From Ephydatia muelleri (Eukaryota; Porifera; Demospongiae; Spongillida; Spongillidae): a stretch of DNA of 64,000 bases. The stretch spans positions 9,834,020 through 9,898,019 of the forward strand of contig JABACO010000002.1 in assembly GCA_013339895.1 (NCBI GenBank). The letters are read 5' to 3'. A program made the translations under genes and the position numbers. Positions within the stretch are counted from its first letter, which is position 1. Each line of letters opens with the position of its first letter. Positions 10,656 to 23,866 of this stretch are shown in pieces. A model generated the notes under the pieces. It was not told the origin of the DNA. It saw only the letters and a list, made by a program, of their open reading frames with translations, and ran no database searches.

Positions 10656-11743
10656 GTTATCTGCTGAGGACGTGATGAGCAAGGACCTCAAGTACCTCCC
10701 TCTCATTAGCCAGGTGGAGACCATTGACAACCTCCTCAGGACCACACCCCACAGCGCCTTCCCCATAGCCGAGAGCAGTGCCTCTTCCAACAGCAAGGTG
10801 CCTATCTATCGAGGGATGAGGCTCATATCAGAGGGATCGGAAGACACATCGCTGGAAGTGTCCATTGCCTCTATGTACCAGAGCCAGAGGCCAGTGCAAT
10901 CCAAGCATGTACAGTATCCTCGTAATTTCACCTATGCGATAAAGACGTATACAGAGGGAGGTGATTGGGAAGAGGATGATAAGCAGTTGGTCCTTCATGG
11001 ACTGATACTGATCAGGTCACAGCTGCTCAAAAATAATGTCTTCATTGATGAAAGTGAACAGGTATAGTGTAGCAGGTGCATGTGTGGATACAACACTGGT
11101 GTGTGTGTGTTTGTGTTTGTGTGAACCATTGTACATGTACGTGTGTCCATGCATGTGTACAGTAGTCATGATACATGTACATGTATTTGTGTGCACAATA
11201 CACAAGCCATATGGCAATATGGTTAATTGTATGGTTGAAATGTGTGCACTTTTACACATGTATTCACCAATCGGATTTGTTCCTCACTCCATGCAGGCTG
11301 ATCCTAAGACCATACTGAGTCATGACCAAATGATGCAGGATTACCCACGCTTCAGTGAAAACCTCAAGAGGGAACTCACAGAGGAAGAAAAGGCTAAGTT
11401 CATTGTAAGCATTATGTTTTAATGTAATTACTTTAGATCTGCGTGCACAAGCACTACGCAATACCTGTAGTAAATATGATAGTATGATCTACACTGTATG
11501 ATGGACCTATCCAATATGTGAAGCAATAATGTACGAAGAATTGGTAGCCTTAATCAGACATCATGGCTGTATGTAGCCATGCATCTTCATGTGTGCCGCT
11601 CTCTGCTTTCCCAGGACCTGTCTCCCTACATGAACCCTTGTCCGTACCTCATCACTTCAAAGTCACCCCTCCCACAAGTTTTCAATCTCTTCCGCACAAT
11701 GGGATTGTGTCACCTGCCTGTCATCAAGGCCACTGGGAATTAA
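10656..11743 (+). CDS. CLC-6-like chloride/proton exchanger, C-terminal CBS part only (partial, truncated)
   Basis: Three exons are visible: 10656-11061 (acceptor CCCACAG, donor CAG|GTATAG), 11297-11404 (ATGCAG|GCT; ATT|GTAAGC) and 11615-11743 (TTTCCCAG|GAC). The introns are 235 and 210 bp, and phases agree. Exon 1 reads LSAEDVMSKDLKYLPL (start of CBS1), an acidic insertion of about 60 residues, then LVLHGLILIRSQLL. Exon 2 carries MMQDYPRF. Exon 3 reads DLSPYMNPCPY and QVFNLFRTMGLCHLPVI. This order matches the cytosolic tail of CLC-6/CLC-7 late-endosomal exchangers, with the NLFRTMG block closest to CLC-6 as I recall it. The transmembrane channel body is not seen upstream, and a TAA at 11741-11743 cuts the protein just before the expected final IVG...TR strand. 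Likely a gene fragment or pseudogene next to a gypsy insertion. Confidence 0.75.
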
Positions 11744-12003
11744 TTCACAGGCAAGCTTTCACTGCGCAGTTTCGTTTACTGTTAGATAGTCTGGTGTAGC
11801 CATTATACAGAATACGTACGTAGTAACACGACCCATACATCTAGTCTCGTACCCAGACCCAAATGTACGTAACGATGATTATCGCTTACAGTATAACATC
11901 ACGTGACCTTCCTAATTACTGTGTTCAGTAGAGTTCTTCCTCTCCATTCATGAGGTCCCCGAGGTTACATTCATCCGAACCTTCTCTTAGCTTGTCCTCA
12001 AGC
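11744..12003. other. Junction between CLC fragment and gypsy 3' end
   Basis: No gene. Contains TCTCGTACCCAGACCC near 11846, a phrase repeated twice at 63165-63224. The last 80 bases before 12004 are probably gypsy 3' sequence; I could not delimit an LTR or find a matching partner on the other side of the element. Confidence 0.35.
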
Positions 12004-15000
12004 TTAAACATAATCTGGGGGTCGTTGGCTTCGAGACGGATACCTTCGTTGGATAGGTTCCTCTGGTTGAACAGGCTGGTCATTATTCTCTAAGTTAGGT
12101 TCAGAACCCTGCGGTGGGGTGCCTTCAACTGTAATGTGTTCAATTTGTGGTGGTACCCATTCCCCCTGTGTTCTGTCTGTTGAACCTACTTCTTCCCCTT
12201 CAGCCATCTGGATACGATGTCTTAACCTATTCACGTGCACCACTCAGTTTCTAGTTCCATCACTAACTTCCATATTTACAGGAGACTTGCATGCCTTTAC
12301 TTTCCATCCCCCTTCCCAACGAGGGTCTAGCTTGCCTGCTGTAGGAATGGAGAGCCAGACAAGGTCTCCAGCTTTAAATGTTCTTATTCCCATATGTTTG
12401 TCATACTCCTGCTTTTGATGTCTGGCTGCATCTACCATGTGTGTCTCCACAAAATCCATCAGCTCTGCTAGCTTTGCTTGCATGGTGCCTTGGTATTCAT
12501 CAACTGCATACCCTGTTTGGCCCTCAGTGTGGTCTTTGGGCTGCCTTCCAAACATCAGTTCAAAGGATGACACAGATGTGGATGTGTGGGTGGGTTCGAT
12601 AGGCATACAGTGCAAGAGGCAGGTATTTTTCCCATTCATTCTGTTGGTCCACATAGGCTCGAAGGTAATGTACGGTTAAACCGTTCCACCATACCATCTC
12701 CTTGTGGATGGTAGGCAGTGGTACGTGATTTCTTAACTCCAAATGCTGCCATTGTCTGTTGGAAAATAGTGCTCTCAAAGTTTCTACCTTGGTCTGAATG
12801 AATAATCTCTGGTATGCCATATCCTGCAAATATGTGTACCAATTCCCTTGTTATTCGCACTGCTGTCTGGTCTGGAATTGGCCTAGCATCTGCCCACTTT
12901 GTAACATAGTCTTGTACAACTAAAATGTATCTGTTGCTGTTTGATGATACCGGTACTTCCAATATATCCACTGCTACCATCTGCCATGGTCTACCAACTG
13001 GAATGTTGATCAAAGTTGCTCGTTTGGGTGCAGTAGGTTTGGTCCGTTGACAAATGTTGCACTCTCTACAGTGTTGGTCAGCATCTTGGGCCATGTTAAC
13101 CCAATATGCTTCCCTACGCAGCTTGTGCAGTGTCTTTTGCCAACCTTGGTGACCTCCTGTAGCGCTGTCATGACACAATGTCAGGTATACTTTGCGCAGA
13201 CATGCCGGTAGCACTGGTACTGTAATAGCTTCTGATGTGGGTCCAGGGATGTATGTTCTGTAGACCACACCTTCTCTGAGTTTGAGTTGTGACCATAACT
13301 GATGGTATCTGCTAAAAGCAGATTGTCCCTGTTGCTCGAAGGCTGTTTCACAGAAGCTTGATACACCTGTTGTATGATGTCATCTTGCTGCTGTGCTATT
13401 CTTATCTGCTCTGCTAATACTCCGGTGGTACTTCTAGTGGCTGCTAGATGCGAGGCCCTCCCTACAATCTCCCTACGTCTGGACAGGGCATCAGCATTAT
13501 CATTATGGCTCCCTTTTCGATATTCAACAGTGAGTTGTACTCCTGTAATGCTAGGGCCCAACGACACAACATTCCCTCCATTCTTTGTTCTGATAGCCAT
13601 TGCAGTGGTTTGTGGGTCAGTCCACAGTTGGAAACTGCGCCCCAGTAGATAGTGTCTGAACTGCCTTATTCCGTAGACTACAGCCAAACACTCTCGCTGT
13701 ATTACACTATAGTTAGCCTCAGCTTTAGTCAGGATTCGGCTAGCATAGGCAATAACATGCCCCCCCTGTTCCAATACTGCTCCTAGTCCAAGCGCACTTG
13801 CATCTGTTTGAAGCTGAAATTTGCTTGCTTCCTTGTCCACTCGAGGGTACACCAAAATAGGTGCTCCAATTAGCTTACACTTCAATGTTTTAAAAGCCCT
13901 GTGAGATTATGAAGTGGCGCTGCCACATCCGCGAAGTTTTGAATGAATCGGCGATAGTACGATGCCAGCCCCAGGAACTGGCGTACTTCTGTTGCATTTT
14001 GGGGAATTGGCCACTCTTCCACAACTTTGACTTTCTCCCTGTCTGGAGTTACACCTGATCCTGTAAAAAGATGACCCAGATATGTGACCTGTGGTGTACC
14101 AATCACACATTTCTTGCCTCGCAACGTCAGCCCGGCTTTTCTCAGTCGCATAAATACCTCATTCAGGTGCTTTGCGTGCATTTCATCATCTGTTGAGTGT
14201 ATGAGGACATCGTCGATGTATGTTGACACAAACGGCAACCCTCTCATGACCTTATCCATAAGCCGCTGGAAGGAGCTGGGTGCCCTCCACACAGTCCAAA
14301 AGGCATTCGTGAGAACTCAAAAGAACCCATGCCCGGACCTGGCGAGAACTCTCTATCGTTGGGATCCACCGGAAGCTGCCAATAGCCACTCTGCAAGTCC
14401 AATTTACTGAAAACAGCTGATCCTGATAGCTGATCGTGTACTTCATCAAGGAATAGGATATAGGCATCTTTCGTTGTCTTCTTATCAATTCCCGGTAGTC
14501 CACACATAATCTTATATCACCGGTCTTCTTCCTTACATAGACAGCAGGGGCCAACCATGGACTGTTACTCTCCGTTATGATTCCCTTTTCTAACAGCTGC
14601 TGGATTTGTACTTCAACTTCCTCCCGAAAATGCACCGGAATGCGTCGAGATGGAACTCGTACTGGTGTGCCTGCTGTTGTAATGCGGTGGGATGCCAGTG
14701 ACGTTGTCCCAGGTGTTGTGACAAATAAGTCATTGAATTTGTCTACCACTGTCACAAAGCATGCCTTGATTATCTCAGGGAACTCGACCTTGGGTGGAGA
14801 CCCAAACTTTGGGATTGCGCACTCTTCTGTCATTTCCTGGTTTGCGTCTTCCATGCATTGTTTCCCCTATACTTGCAACTGGACATTTCTTTGTCTTGAA
14901 AAGACGCTCAGCTGTCCATATCGGTTTTATTGGAGGCGCTGATTCCTGGTTTTTGAAGGAGCAGCAGTTACCGGAGTCGTAGTGAAATCTAACACTAGTC

Positions 15001-15095
15001 CGTGCAATTGCTGTGCCCAATATTACGGCGGTGATCAATTCTTTCACTACAACAGTTTCTCGAGTGATCCGAGTCGCACTGTCGCTTTTACGTAC
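12004..15095 (-). mobile_element. Ty3/gypsy Pol polyprotein, nearly full length but frameshifted
   Basis: Minus-strand reading, in order. Protease-side sequence (about 15095-14850, AVILGTAIA). RT: ITTAGTPVRVPSRRIP, SPWLAPAVYVRKKTGDIRLC, FSKLDLQSGYWQLPV (about 14400), the catalytic YIDDVLIHS (about 14215), and LGLASYYRRFIQNF. RNase H: LQTDASALGLGAVLEQ, YSVIQRECLAVVYGIRQFRH. Integrase: CRECNICQRTKP, VAVDILEVP, IHSDQGRNFES, TTAYHPQGDGMVERFNRTL. C-terminal chromo-side tail: FKAGDLVWLSIPTAGKLDPR and HVNRLRHRIQ, ending at TAA 12004-12006. Frame changes near 14480, 14290, 13885, 13230, 12650 and 12245 split it. It ends abruptly at 15095, one step before the segmental duplication begins; no gag or LTR pair was found. 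Confidence 0.9.
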
Positions 15096-16870
15096 CCTAT
15101 AGGTCTTAGGCTGTCTCCAGGTGTCTTCTCAATGGCCTCTAGCTTTCCTCTCCTAGCTACAGTACTTCAAACAGTCAAACACAGATGTACATCTCTTGTG
15201 AACACCCCATATCTTGCACACTTTTAAACTACATAGTCTCAGACAGTACTCTCCGTCAGACCTTCAAACGATGATCGCCTTCCCTCGTGCAATCCACGGG
15301 TCCAGTCTCATCAGAGTTCGATGGTTTTGTTTAAAAATATGATCCACTTTGTCTTCTGAGGCAACCTACGAGAATGTTCTCTGGATTGCAGTGGCAAGTG
15401 TAGCATTGAGTAAACTTACCACGGGTGCAGACCTTACCGTTGTGGCTAGATAAGAACTCCACATGAACACAACAGCAAATAGAAAGGTGAGACAGTCGCT
15501 CCTTCATGACAGAAAATCTCGGCGATGTATCTACATGTACACTTAATATACATGTTTTGAACACCAAGTTTTGACTTTGTGCTTTAGATGGAGCGCTCAA
15601 TTGACCATCTGGATTAGCGTCGCGACACGCAAATTAATCACAAGAAGCAACTCAACCGTTTTTCAGCATTTTTTTCAGGCTCTCAAGCGATATGTTTTTT
15701 AAAGTTAAGCTTTCTTGCCTGTGGAATAAATGTATGGGAGATCTGCCAGACTCTCGACTGAGTTATCCTTATCTAACAGAAATCGAAAGGTCTGCACCCG
15801 TTGTACATGTAAAAGTGTATATGTAGTACAAACCCACTAATCTGACCCTTGATGTAATCTGGAGGTCTACCTGGATGTAGAGCATTCCACCAAATTTCCA
15901 ACACAGCCACTACCCAATACTATATGGCTCTCAAATAGCAACCCCCTCCCCTTCTCTTCTCAGCAACCTCTCCTCTCTTACACCATGGTACATGACAACA
16001 CTCCATAACTCACACAACACAAACATGACCAGCACAAAAAGCATACCCAAGGTTACGCACATGTATACTACCCAGCTTCAATCCGCCCATTGAACATTAC
16101 CCGATATACGGTATATCTCATGTATAGGATGCTCAATTGTACTTGTGCTATGTGTTATTTGTGCTACTCACGTTAGCTCGTTTGCATCCATTTATTCATA
16201 GCCTTGCATGCTTCTACATCTACTTTCCCCATCACTGGATTATACTTGTCTGCATTATGGTTGTCATTGTAATAGGATGGGACAACTTCAATTTTCCAAA
16301 TGCACCAATAATATTATGAAGGACATTTTGCATACTCACGTGTTTCTTATATTTCAGGATTCTTTTCCATATGGCTTCATGGATCTTGGTGCATAGCGAT
16401 GACACTCAATCAGATCTGAATGACCATGCAACATTGGTGAAGAGATTTTTCAACGTGTGTTACCTCTTATATTCTGAGATTCAGTCACATGATATCTGTT
16501 GAGCATATTTAGATAGACAAAACATGATTTTTTTTTTGTGCGAATTATCCGTGATTCCTAAAATATTCAAAAATAAGGACTATTATAGCAAAAAATTATA
16601 CTTAATCATTACTAAGTAGTCCAAGATGATACTTCACTTGCGGCAACAGAATCTTGTTGCTCAGTATCCTCTGTCATTAGATTCTAAATAGAAATACCCC
16701 CTTTATACTTGTAAGTTTTGATTCCTGGAGGCAAATAGTTCTTTCCGTAGCCTGCACATAAAATGCTGACCAGATATAAATCTTGAGCCGTGATGGATTT
16801 TCACTTGCAGCAACAAATTCTGGTCCACTACATGTATACACCAGTGTGGTGAAGACCAAAATAACTTTTA

Positions 16871-18162
16871 GGCCATTCAAATTTGATTAGTTGTTTCTCG
16901 GGCAAACTTATAATAAAATGGGGTCGGTAGGTAGGAGAAAAAAAAAAAGAAAAAAAAAAACAAAAGAAAAATGAATATAATTACACACCGCACGCTACAA
17001 ATGAGTTCGTTGCCTCTTGACAACGTTGTTGGGACGGCCGACTTTGTGCGTTTTGCCTTCAGATTGGCACAGAAAACATAGGGGACGGACAACTGCATAC
17101 TGCCTTTGCAGCTCCACTATGCCTTCAGTTACAAAACCTTCAGCCATACCGCAGTAGAAGCAAACAGGTGGGTATTTTTTTAGTGTAGCAGTATAATACA
17201 CACCTTCAACAGGGTCTGCACAGCAGCAGTTTTGGCGTACAATTATAGTACATAGTACATATACTGTTAATGATGCGGATCTAGGCACCATAGAGCTGAT
17301 ACAAGTGTTTTAACAAATGGGACAGTTTCCGCCCCACGGTTAAAATGTTATAAAAATGCATCGCGTTTGAATCGCTATAACGTCCCAACGGATAACGCTA
17401 TCGACTTCCTATTTTCAACACTTCATACTGCACCATTTCACTATGAAGTGTTGAAAATAGGAAGTCGATAGCGTTATCCGTTGGGAGGTTATAGCAATTC
17501 AAACGCGATGCATTTTTATAGCATTTTAACCGTAGGGCAATTTTCGCGGAAACTGTCCCAAATTGCTCACCAGTAGTAGATACAGTACTAGGACTCCAGC
17601 CAACCTTCTTTGTTTCTAAATAGTGAATAAAGTCATTACGAAGCCTGTAATCACCACGAATGTGTTGATCAGAATCAGAGGATGAATCATAGATAGCAGC
17701 TGGTGGTAACACAAGTCGCTCAGCATTCTGCATCAACATTTCGAGTGCATTTGGCAGCTGCTGTTGTGCTTGTGAGATGGTGGATGATGATGTTGCAAGG
17801 TGACATAGTGACAGCCATAAGTCTCGAGCAAAGTGACTGGAGCATCTAATGGAACTGTGTGCGCTGAATGCACGGACTTATCGTCTGCGACTGCCGAGAT
17901 CGTGACCTCAGCGACTGTTTCACTACCTAAATTGACTTCCAGCCTCTCCATCAGGGCACCAAAGTTTTCATCTGTGTCGCATTTGATGATGCTTCTCCTG
18001 CTAAATGTACCACCTCTATACACTGTATACTGCTACGCTCGGCCATGCCATTCATTTTTATCCTGATCTAATTTTCCGTATATTTTGAATTTTTTTTTTT
18101 TGCAAAGCAATTTTTTTTGGGTCGGTCGGGCCCGAGAAACAACTAATCGAGTTTGAATGGCC
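16871..18162 (-). mobile_element. 1,292-bp DNA transposon with 33-bp TIRs and TTTA target duplication
   Basis: The left end GGCCATTCAAATTTGATTAG (16871) is mirrored by the right end, which in reverse complement starts GGCCATTCAAACTCGATTAG (18162). The inverted repeat continues through TTGTTTCTCGGGC, about 33 bp with few mismatches. It is flanked by TTTA on both sides (16867-16870, 18163-18166), and duplicate copy B near 36285 reads ACTTTTAATAG, the exact empty site. Inside, on the minus strand, is a broken gene: 18023-17733 (RRSIIKCDTDENFGALMERL), continuing in another frame (LPNALEMLMQNAERLVLPPA, RLRNDFIHYLETKKVGWSP to about 17570). It is split by a nested foldback, then resumes at about 17290-16995 with PPVCFYCGMAEG and RPLCFLCQSEGK, a CxxC/CxxC zinc-finger-like end. 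I do not recognise the family. Confidence 0.8.
17318..17560. repeat. 243-bp foldback element nested in the TIR transposon
   Basis: Runs from TGGGACAGTTTCCG (17318) to CGGAAACTGTCCCA (17560). Its halves are inverted copies meeting near 17450, with the innermost arms TATTTTCAACACTTCAT and ATGAAGTGTTGAAAATA. It interrupts the minus-strand ORF of the host transposon. The same family is present at 1-490. Confidence 0.85.
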
Positions 18163-19064
18163 TTTAATAGGATGTAGATAAAATCTTTTATCTTGAAACT
18201 AGAATTTGTATTACTAATCGAGCCAATTAACTTTATAAAAAACAACACATTAACACGTACTCATGTATTTAAAATATATATTTACGCCGCGAAAAACTGA
18301 AAATAAAGTAAAACGACTATTGTGCAGTGAATGCGCATGTGCAAATTGAGCCACGGTAGTTACCGTCCCGTTCCCAATCCCATCTACACCTTTGGGAGCC
18401 CCCCCAAGAACTCAAACGTGATCACGTGGTGCCGAGCCCAACCCCCGCTCCATCTGGAATTGCCCCACCTTCTCCTGGCTTGCCGTCACGCCTGCACACT
18501 TACATGTACATCTCACTTAGCGTACATTCATGCACTTCTAATCTAGCCGTACATGTACAGCCAACGAATGCAGAATAGGATTCGCATCAAATAGTATAGG
18601 GCACACTACGCGCTTGTGATAACAAACACATCGCACAAACTTTTTGGTGAGTTACGGTAATGGCTTCATTACGTGCCATCAGTGTTAGTGCAAATGTACG
18701 AGCGCTAAGACACGCTCATCGCTACAGGTACACGAAACACCAACAAAATAGATTGATACCATTTATTTACACGTAACGATGGGTCGTACATATCAATCGC
18801 GCTAGATGGCCCGCATTACATGTACATGTACGCGTTGAAGCAATTAGAAGTATTCAATTCTAAATTTTGTCACATTGAGAGTTTGATCATGAGCTCTGTT
18901 GGATCTAACGGACTGGCCAGCTCGATCGCAATTAGCGATCAAACGTTACATGCTGGAATGGTCGATCTAGACCCGACTGGGCATTAAACTGTTGTATTAT
19001 ATAGATTACAATATCAGCTATTTGTGAGATATCTGTGTTTTAATAGCTTGATTAATTACATCTA
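18163..19064. other. Duplicated non-coding stretch of copy A
   Basis: No gene seen. Shared with copy B at about 36283-37301. The small ORF at 18331-18546 is not supported by any recognisable motif. ACATGTACATGTA-type palindromes occur (for example near 18820). Confidence 0.4.
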
Positions 19065-19246
19065 GCAGCAAAAGACCCTTTTTGAGCCACTAGTACACTA
19101 GTACGTGATTAATTTAGAGGTTAGCAAAAGACGTCCTATTCCATGCATGTCCCATGTGGTGGTTTTCATCTTGGTGTAGCTCTGTGGCCATAATACAGTG
19201 GTAATTAAGAAATGAGTCAATCTCTATTTGTGTGGTTATGTGAATT

Positions 19247-19297
<51 letters not shown>

Positions 19298-19727
19298 TAA
19301 ACAGCTGCGTGTGGTAAAATCCACTCTACTGAAGGTCTCTACCATTCCTCTATGCGATTCCCTATTTAGACCCCACTCTACCCATCCATTGCCATGCACT
19401 AGATGAGTGTTGTGTCTTGTGTGTGTGTGTGTGTGTATCTATGTAGTGTGCATGTGTGTGTGAGTGTGTGTGAGTGTGTGTCTGTGTGTGTCGGTGTTGC
19501 TTCTTTGTGTGCATGTTTGCGTGTATCGGTGTGTGTCTCTCTGTGTGTTTCTGTGTATGTGAGTGTGATGTGTGTTACCCTGTGGTACCCTTTGGATGTG
19601 TGCAATAACCTGTGTGTGGTAAAAATCCATGTGGCTGCACATGTGTTTCTGTGTGTGTCTGTTTGTGTGTCTCTGTGTGTCTGTGGGTCAGTTTGTGTGT
19701 GTATGTGCGTCTGTGTATGTCTGTGTG

Positions 19728-19792
<65 letters not shown>

Positions 19793-21787
19793 CTGTGTAT
19801 GTCTATGTGTGAGTTTGTGTGTGTCTGTGTATGCCTGTGTGTGAGTTAGGGTGTGTGTCTGTGTGTGTGCTGTCTTTGTGTATGTGCTGTGCGTGTATCT
19901 GTGTGTGTGCATTTGCATGCTTTCACTATGTGTGAACCCTGTGCATGTGTGTATTAACCTGATTAACCTGTGTATGGTAAATTAAAAATCCACTCTACAA
20001 TCCAAAGGTCTCGACCATTCCTCTATGCAATTCCTTAGTTTGATCACACTCTTCCCATCCATTGCCATGCACACTACATGAGTGCCCACGTGTTTCTTTC
20101 TGTGTTTCTATCTGTGTGTATGTGTGTTTGTATGTGTGTCTGTATGTATGTCTATGTGCATGTGTTTGAGTATGTGCACACACAAACACATACACACATC
20201 TCATACACACACCCATACACACACACCTCATAAATACACAACTCATACACATACACACCCCATACACACCCCATACACAAACCCCATACACACACACACC
20301 CATACACACACCCCATACACACACCCCATACACACACCTCACACACACACCCCATACACACACCTCACACACAAATCCCATACACACACCCCATATACTC
20401 ACACATACACCATACACACACCCCATACACATACCCCATACCATACACACACTCCATACACACTCCATACACACACTCCATACACACACTCCATACACAC
20501 ACACCATACACACACACCCCATATATACTCACACACACACATACACACACACATACACACACCCCATAAATACACACCTCATACACACCCACCCCATACA
20601 CCTCTTGCACACACACTCCATACGCACAACCCATACACACACACCCCACACACACCCATACACAACCCTACCCTCCCCCCTCCCACACACACACACAGAA
20701 ACACATGGACACTTATGAATCACTCACTGTGGCAAATGATTTAAATCCATGCAAATCTTAAAATAGGTTGACACCATGATGAAGACGACTGAAACATGGG
20801 ATATGGAATTGGAAGGCTTTTGCTAATTTACAACAGATGCTGTTGCCATGTGAAGCTGGTCGATCTAGACCCAACTGGACCCTTGTAGTGTTATATGGAT
20901 GTGTGCAGCTATTTGTGAGATTTCTATGTTAAGAGCTTGATTAAGTAAGTACATGTAGCTACTGAAGACCATTTTTGAGCCAGTATGTCAGTTGTTTAAT
21001 CAGAGGTTTAATAGCAAAAGATGTCCTATAGAGAAGCACTTGGACACTATCAATCAAGTGTGCATGGCAATGGATGGACCTTTGGATCCTAGAATGGAAT
21101 TTTTACCACACACAGGTTCATACAGGGTATAACACAGGGTATAACATACAGACACAGACATGCATGGACACACAGACACGCACACAGACACACAACGGAC
21201 AAACACACTGACACATACAGAAAGAAACATGTGAAAACTCATCTATCAATCAAGCGTGCATGGCAATGGATGGGTCAAAGTGGGGGAATTGCGTAGAGGA
21301 CACACACACACAACACACACACATACACACACATACACACACATAACCACACAAATAGAGACTCATGTAACAATGGCCACAGAGCTACACCAAGATGAAA
21401 ACCACCATATCATTATGGAACATCTGTGTGTGTGAGCATGTGTGTCAGTGTGTATGTGGGTGTTTGTGTGTGTCTTTATGTGTGTATGTGCATTTTCTGC
21501 ATGTTCGATACCCTGTGTGGGGTAAAAATCTTTCAATACTGACTCTACGATCCAAAAAAGACTTCTTCTATTTCTCTATGCAACTCTCTTCAATCAAAGC
21601 CCCCATCCATTGGTATGCACAGCTAATCATGTACATGTGATAAAGACCTTGTGTTCTAAGTCATTTTGTGCCTGTTGTAATTAGCAAAAGCCATCCAATT
21701 CCATATCCCATGATTCAGTCGTCTTCATCATGCTGTCAGTCTATTTTAAGATTTGCATGGATTTTAAATTATTTACCACAGTAGTGA

Positions 21788-21949
21788 TTCATGTGTGTTT
21801 GTGTGTGTGCGTATGTGTGTGTATGCACATGTATGGTGCGTGCGTGTATGGGGTGTGTGTATGGTGTGTGTGTGTATGGGGTGTGTGTATGGTGTGTGTG
21901 TGTATGTGTGCGTGTGCGTGTGCGTGTGCGTGTGCGTGTGCGTGTGCGT

Positions 21950-21995
<46 letters not shown>
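21788..21995. repeat. GT/GCGTGT microsatellite block
   Basis: Compound repeat: GTATGG and GTGTGTATGG units, then about nine copies of TGCGTG (21905-21961), then pure (GT)n to 21994. The matching block in copy B (about 40855-41040) has a different unit count, as expected for slippage after duplication. Confidence 0.85.
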
Positions 21996-21996
<1 letters not shown>

Positions 21997-23866
21997 TTAT
22001 TTATGCCTGGCTGTATGACCCTTATGATTATGGTAAGCCCACCCTCCCCTCAGGTGAACTCTTTGTAGTTAATTGAAATTCATTGTGTGGTGATTCCCTT
22101 ATCTGCCTTGGTTTAGTGTACTGAATCCTTTACTGTACAGACCTTTAACTTTAACTAGCTGGGTATATGTTTTGCTTGCATGTCTTAACATTATGCTATT
22201 ACTGGAGATGGTGTGTTTCCCATAAACCAGTCCACGAACAAGGGATATGCATAGAGGAATGGTTGAGACCATTGGATTGTAGAGCAGATTTTTACCACAC
22301 ACAGGGTAATCAGGTTAATGCACACATACACAGGGTAACACGCATGCAGAAAGCGTGCAAATGCATACCACTCAGACACACGCACATACACACACACACA
22401 CAAACACACACAAAGAAACACTGAAAGAAACACATGGATACTCATGTAGCATGCATGGCAATGGATGGGTAGAGTGGGGTCAAACTAGGGAATTGCATAT
22501 TGCAACAGTCCTGACCTTTAGACGGTAGGGTCAATTTTTATCACACACATGCACAGGTAGCATAGGGTGAAACATATGCCAAAAGCATGCAAATACACAC
22601 ACACAGAGGCACACACAGACACACATTCAGAAAGCCTGCAAATGTACACACATACAGACACACAAACACACACACAAACAGAGAAAAATACAGAAAGAAA
22701 CTCGTGGGCACTCATCTAATATGCATGGCAATGAATGGGTAGAATGGGGTCAAACTAAGGAATTGCATAGAGGAATGGTTGAGACCTTTGGATCGTAGAG
22801 TGGATTCTTATCACACACAGGTTAATACACACATGCACAGGGTGACACACATACAGAATGCATGCAAATGCACACACACAGACACACACACACAAAGACA
22901 ACACACACAAAGACAACACACACAAAGACAACACACACAAAGACAACACACATCTATAGACACACACACATGCAGAGACACGCACACAGACACACATAAA
23001 GACACACATACAAACACTGAAAGAAACAGAAAGAAACATGTGGACACTCATCTACATGTAGTGTGCATGGCAATGGATTGTAGAGTGGGGTTGAAAACTA
23101 GGGAATTGCACAGAGGAATGGTCGAGACCTTTGGTAGATTTTTATCACATACAGATTAATACACACATGACAGTGTTCACACATACTGAAAGCATGCAAA
23201 TGCACACACACAGACACACAGAGACACACACACAAACTCACACACAGACATACACAGACACACACAAACTGACCCACAGACACACAGAGACACACAAACA
23301 GACACACACTGAAACACATGCGCAGACACATGGATTTTTACCACACACAGGTTAATGCACACATCCAAAGGGTACCACAGGGTAACACACATCACACACA
23401 CAAACGCACTCACAGACAGACTCATCGCCATGCACTAGATGAGTGTTGTTTCTTGTGTGTGTGTATCTATGTGAGTGTACATGCATGTGTGTGTGTGTCT
23501 GTGTGTGTCGGTATGTGCGTCTTTGTGTGTGTGTCTGCGTGTATCGGCGTTTGTCTATGTGTCTCTGTGTGTGTGCCTGTGTGTATCTGTGTGGATGGGT
23601 AGAGTGGGGTCTAAATAGGAAATCGCATAGAGGAATGGTTGAGACCTTTAGTAGAGTGGATGTTTACCACACACAGTTTACACATGCACACACACACACA
23701 CACACACATAAATACACATAACCACACAAATAGAGATTGACTCATTTCTTAATTCCCACTGTATTATGGCCACAGAGCTACACCAAGATGAAAACCACCA
23801 CATGGGACATGCATGGAATAGGACGTCTTTTGCTAACCTCTAAATTAACCAACTGATCGACGTACT

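Noticed and set aside
12119..14942. Plus-strand ORFs across the gypsy Pol
   Set aside because: Antisense to clear RT, RNase H and integrase motifs.
15331..16396. Small ORFs found in both segmental copies (for example 16137-16319 and 35498-35902)
   Set aside because: Their conservation follows from DNA duplication; indels shift the frame between copies and no domain is recognisable.
19212..23721. Many ORFs rich in Val/Cys or Thr/His (also 37425-42795, 24874-25209, 54383-54901)
   Set aside because: They are translations of GT/CA microsatellites open on both strands; no protein-like composition or conserved ends.
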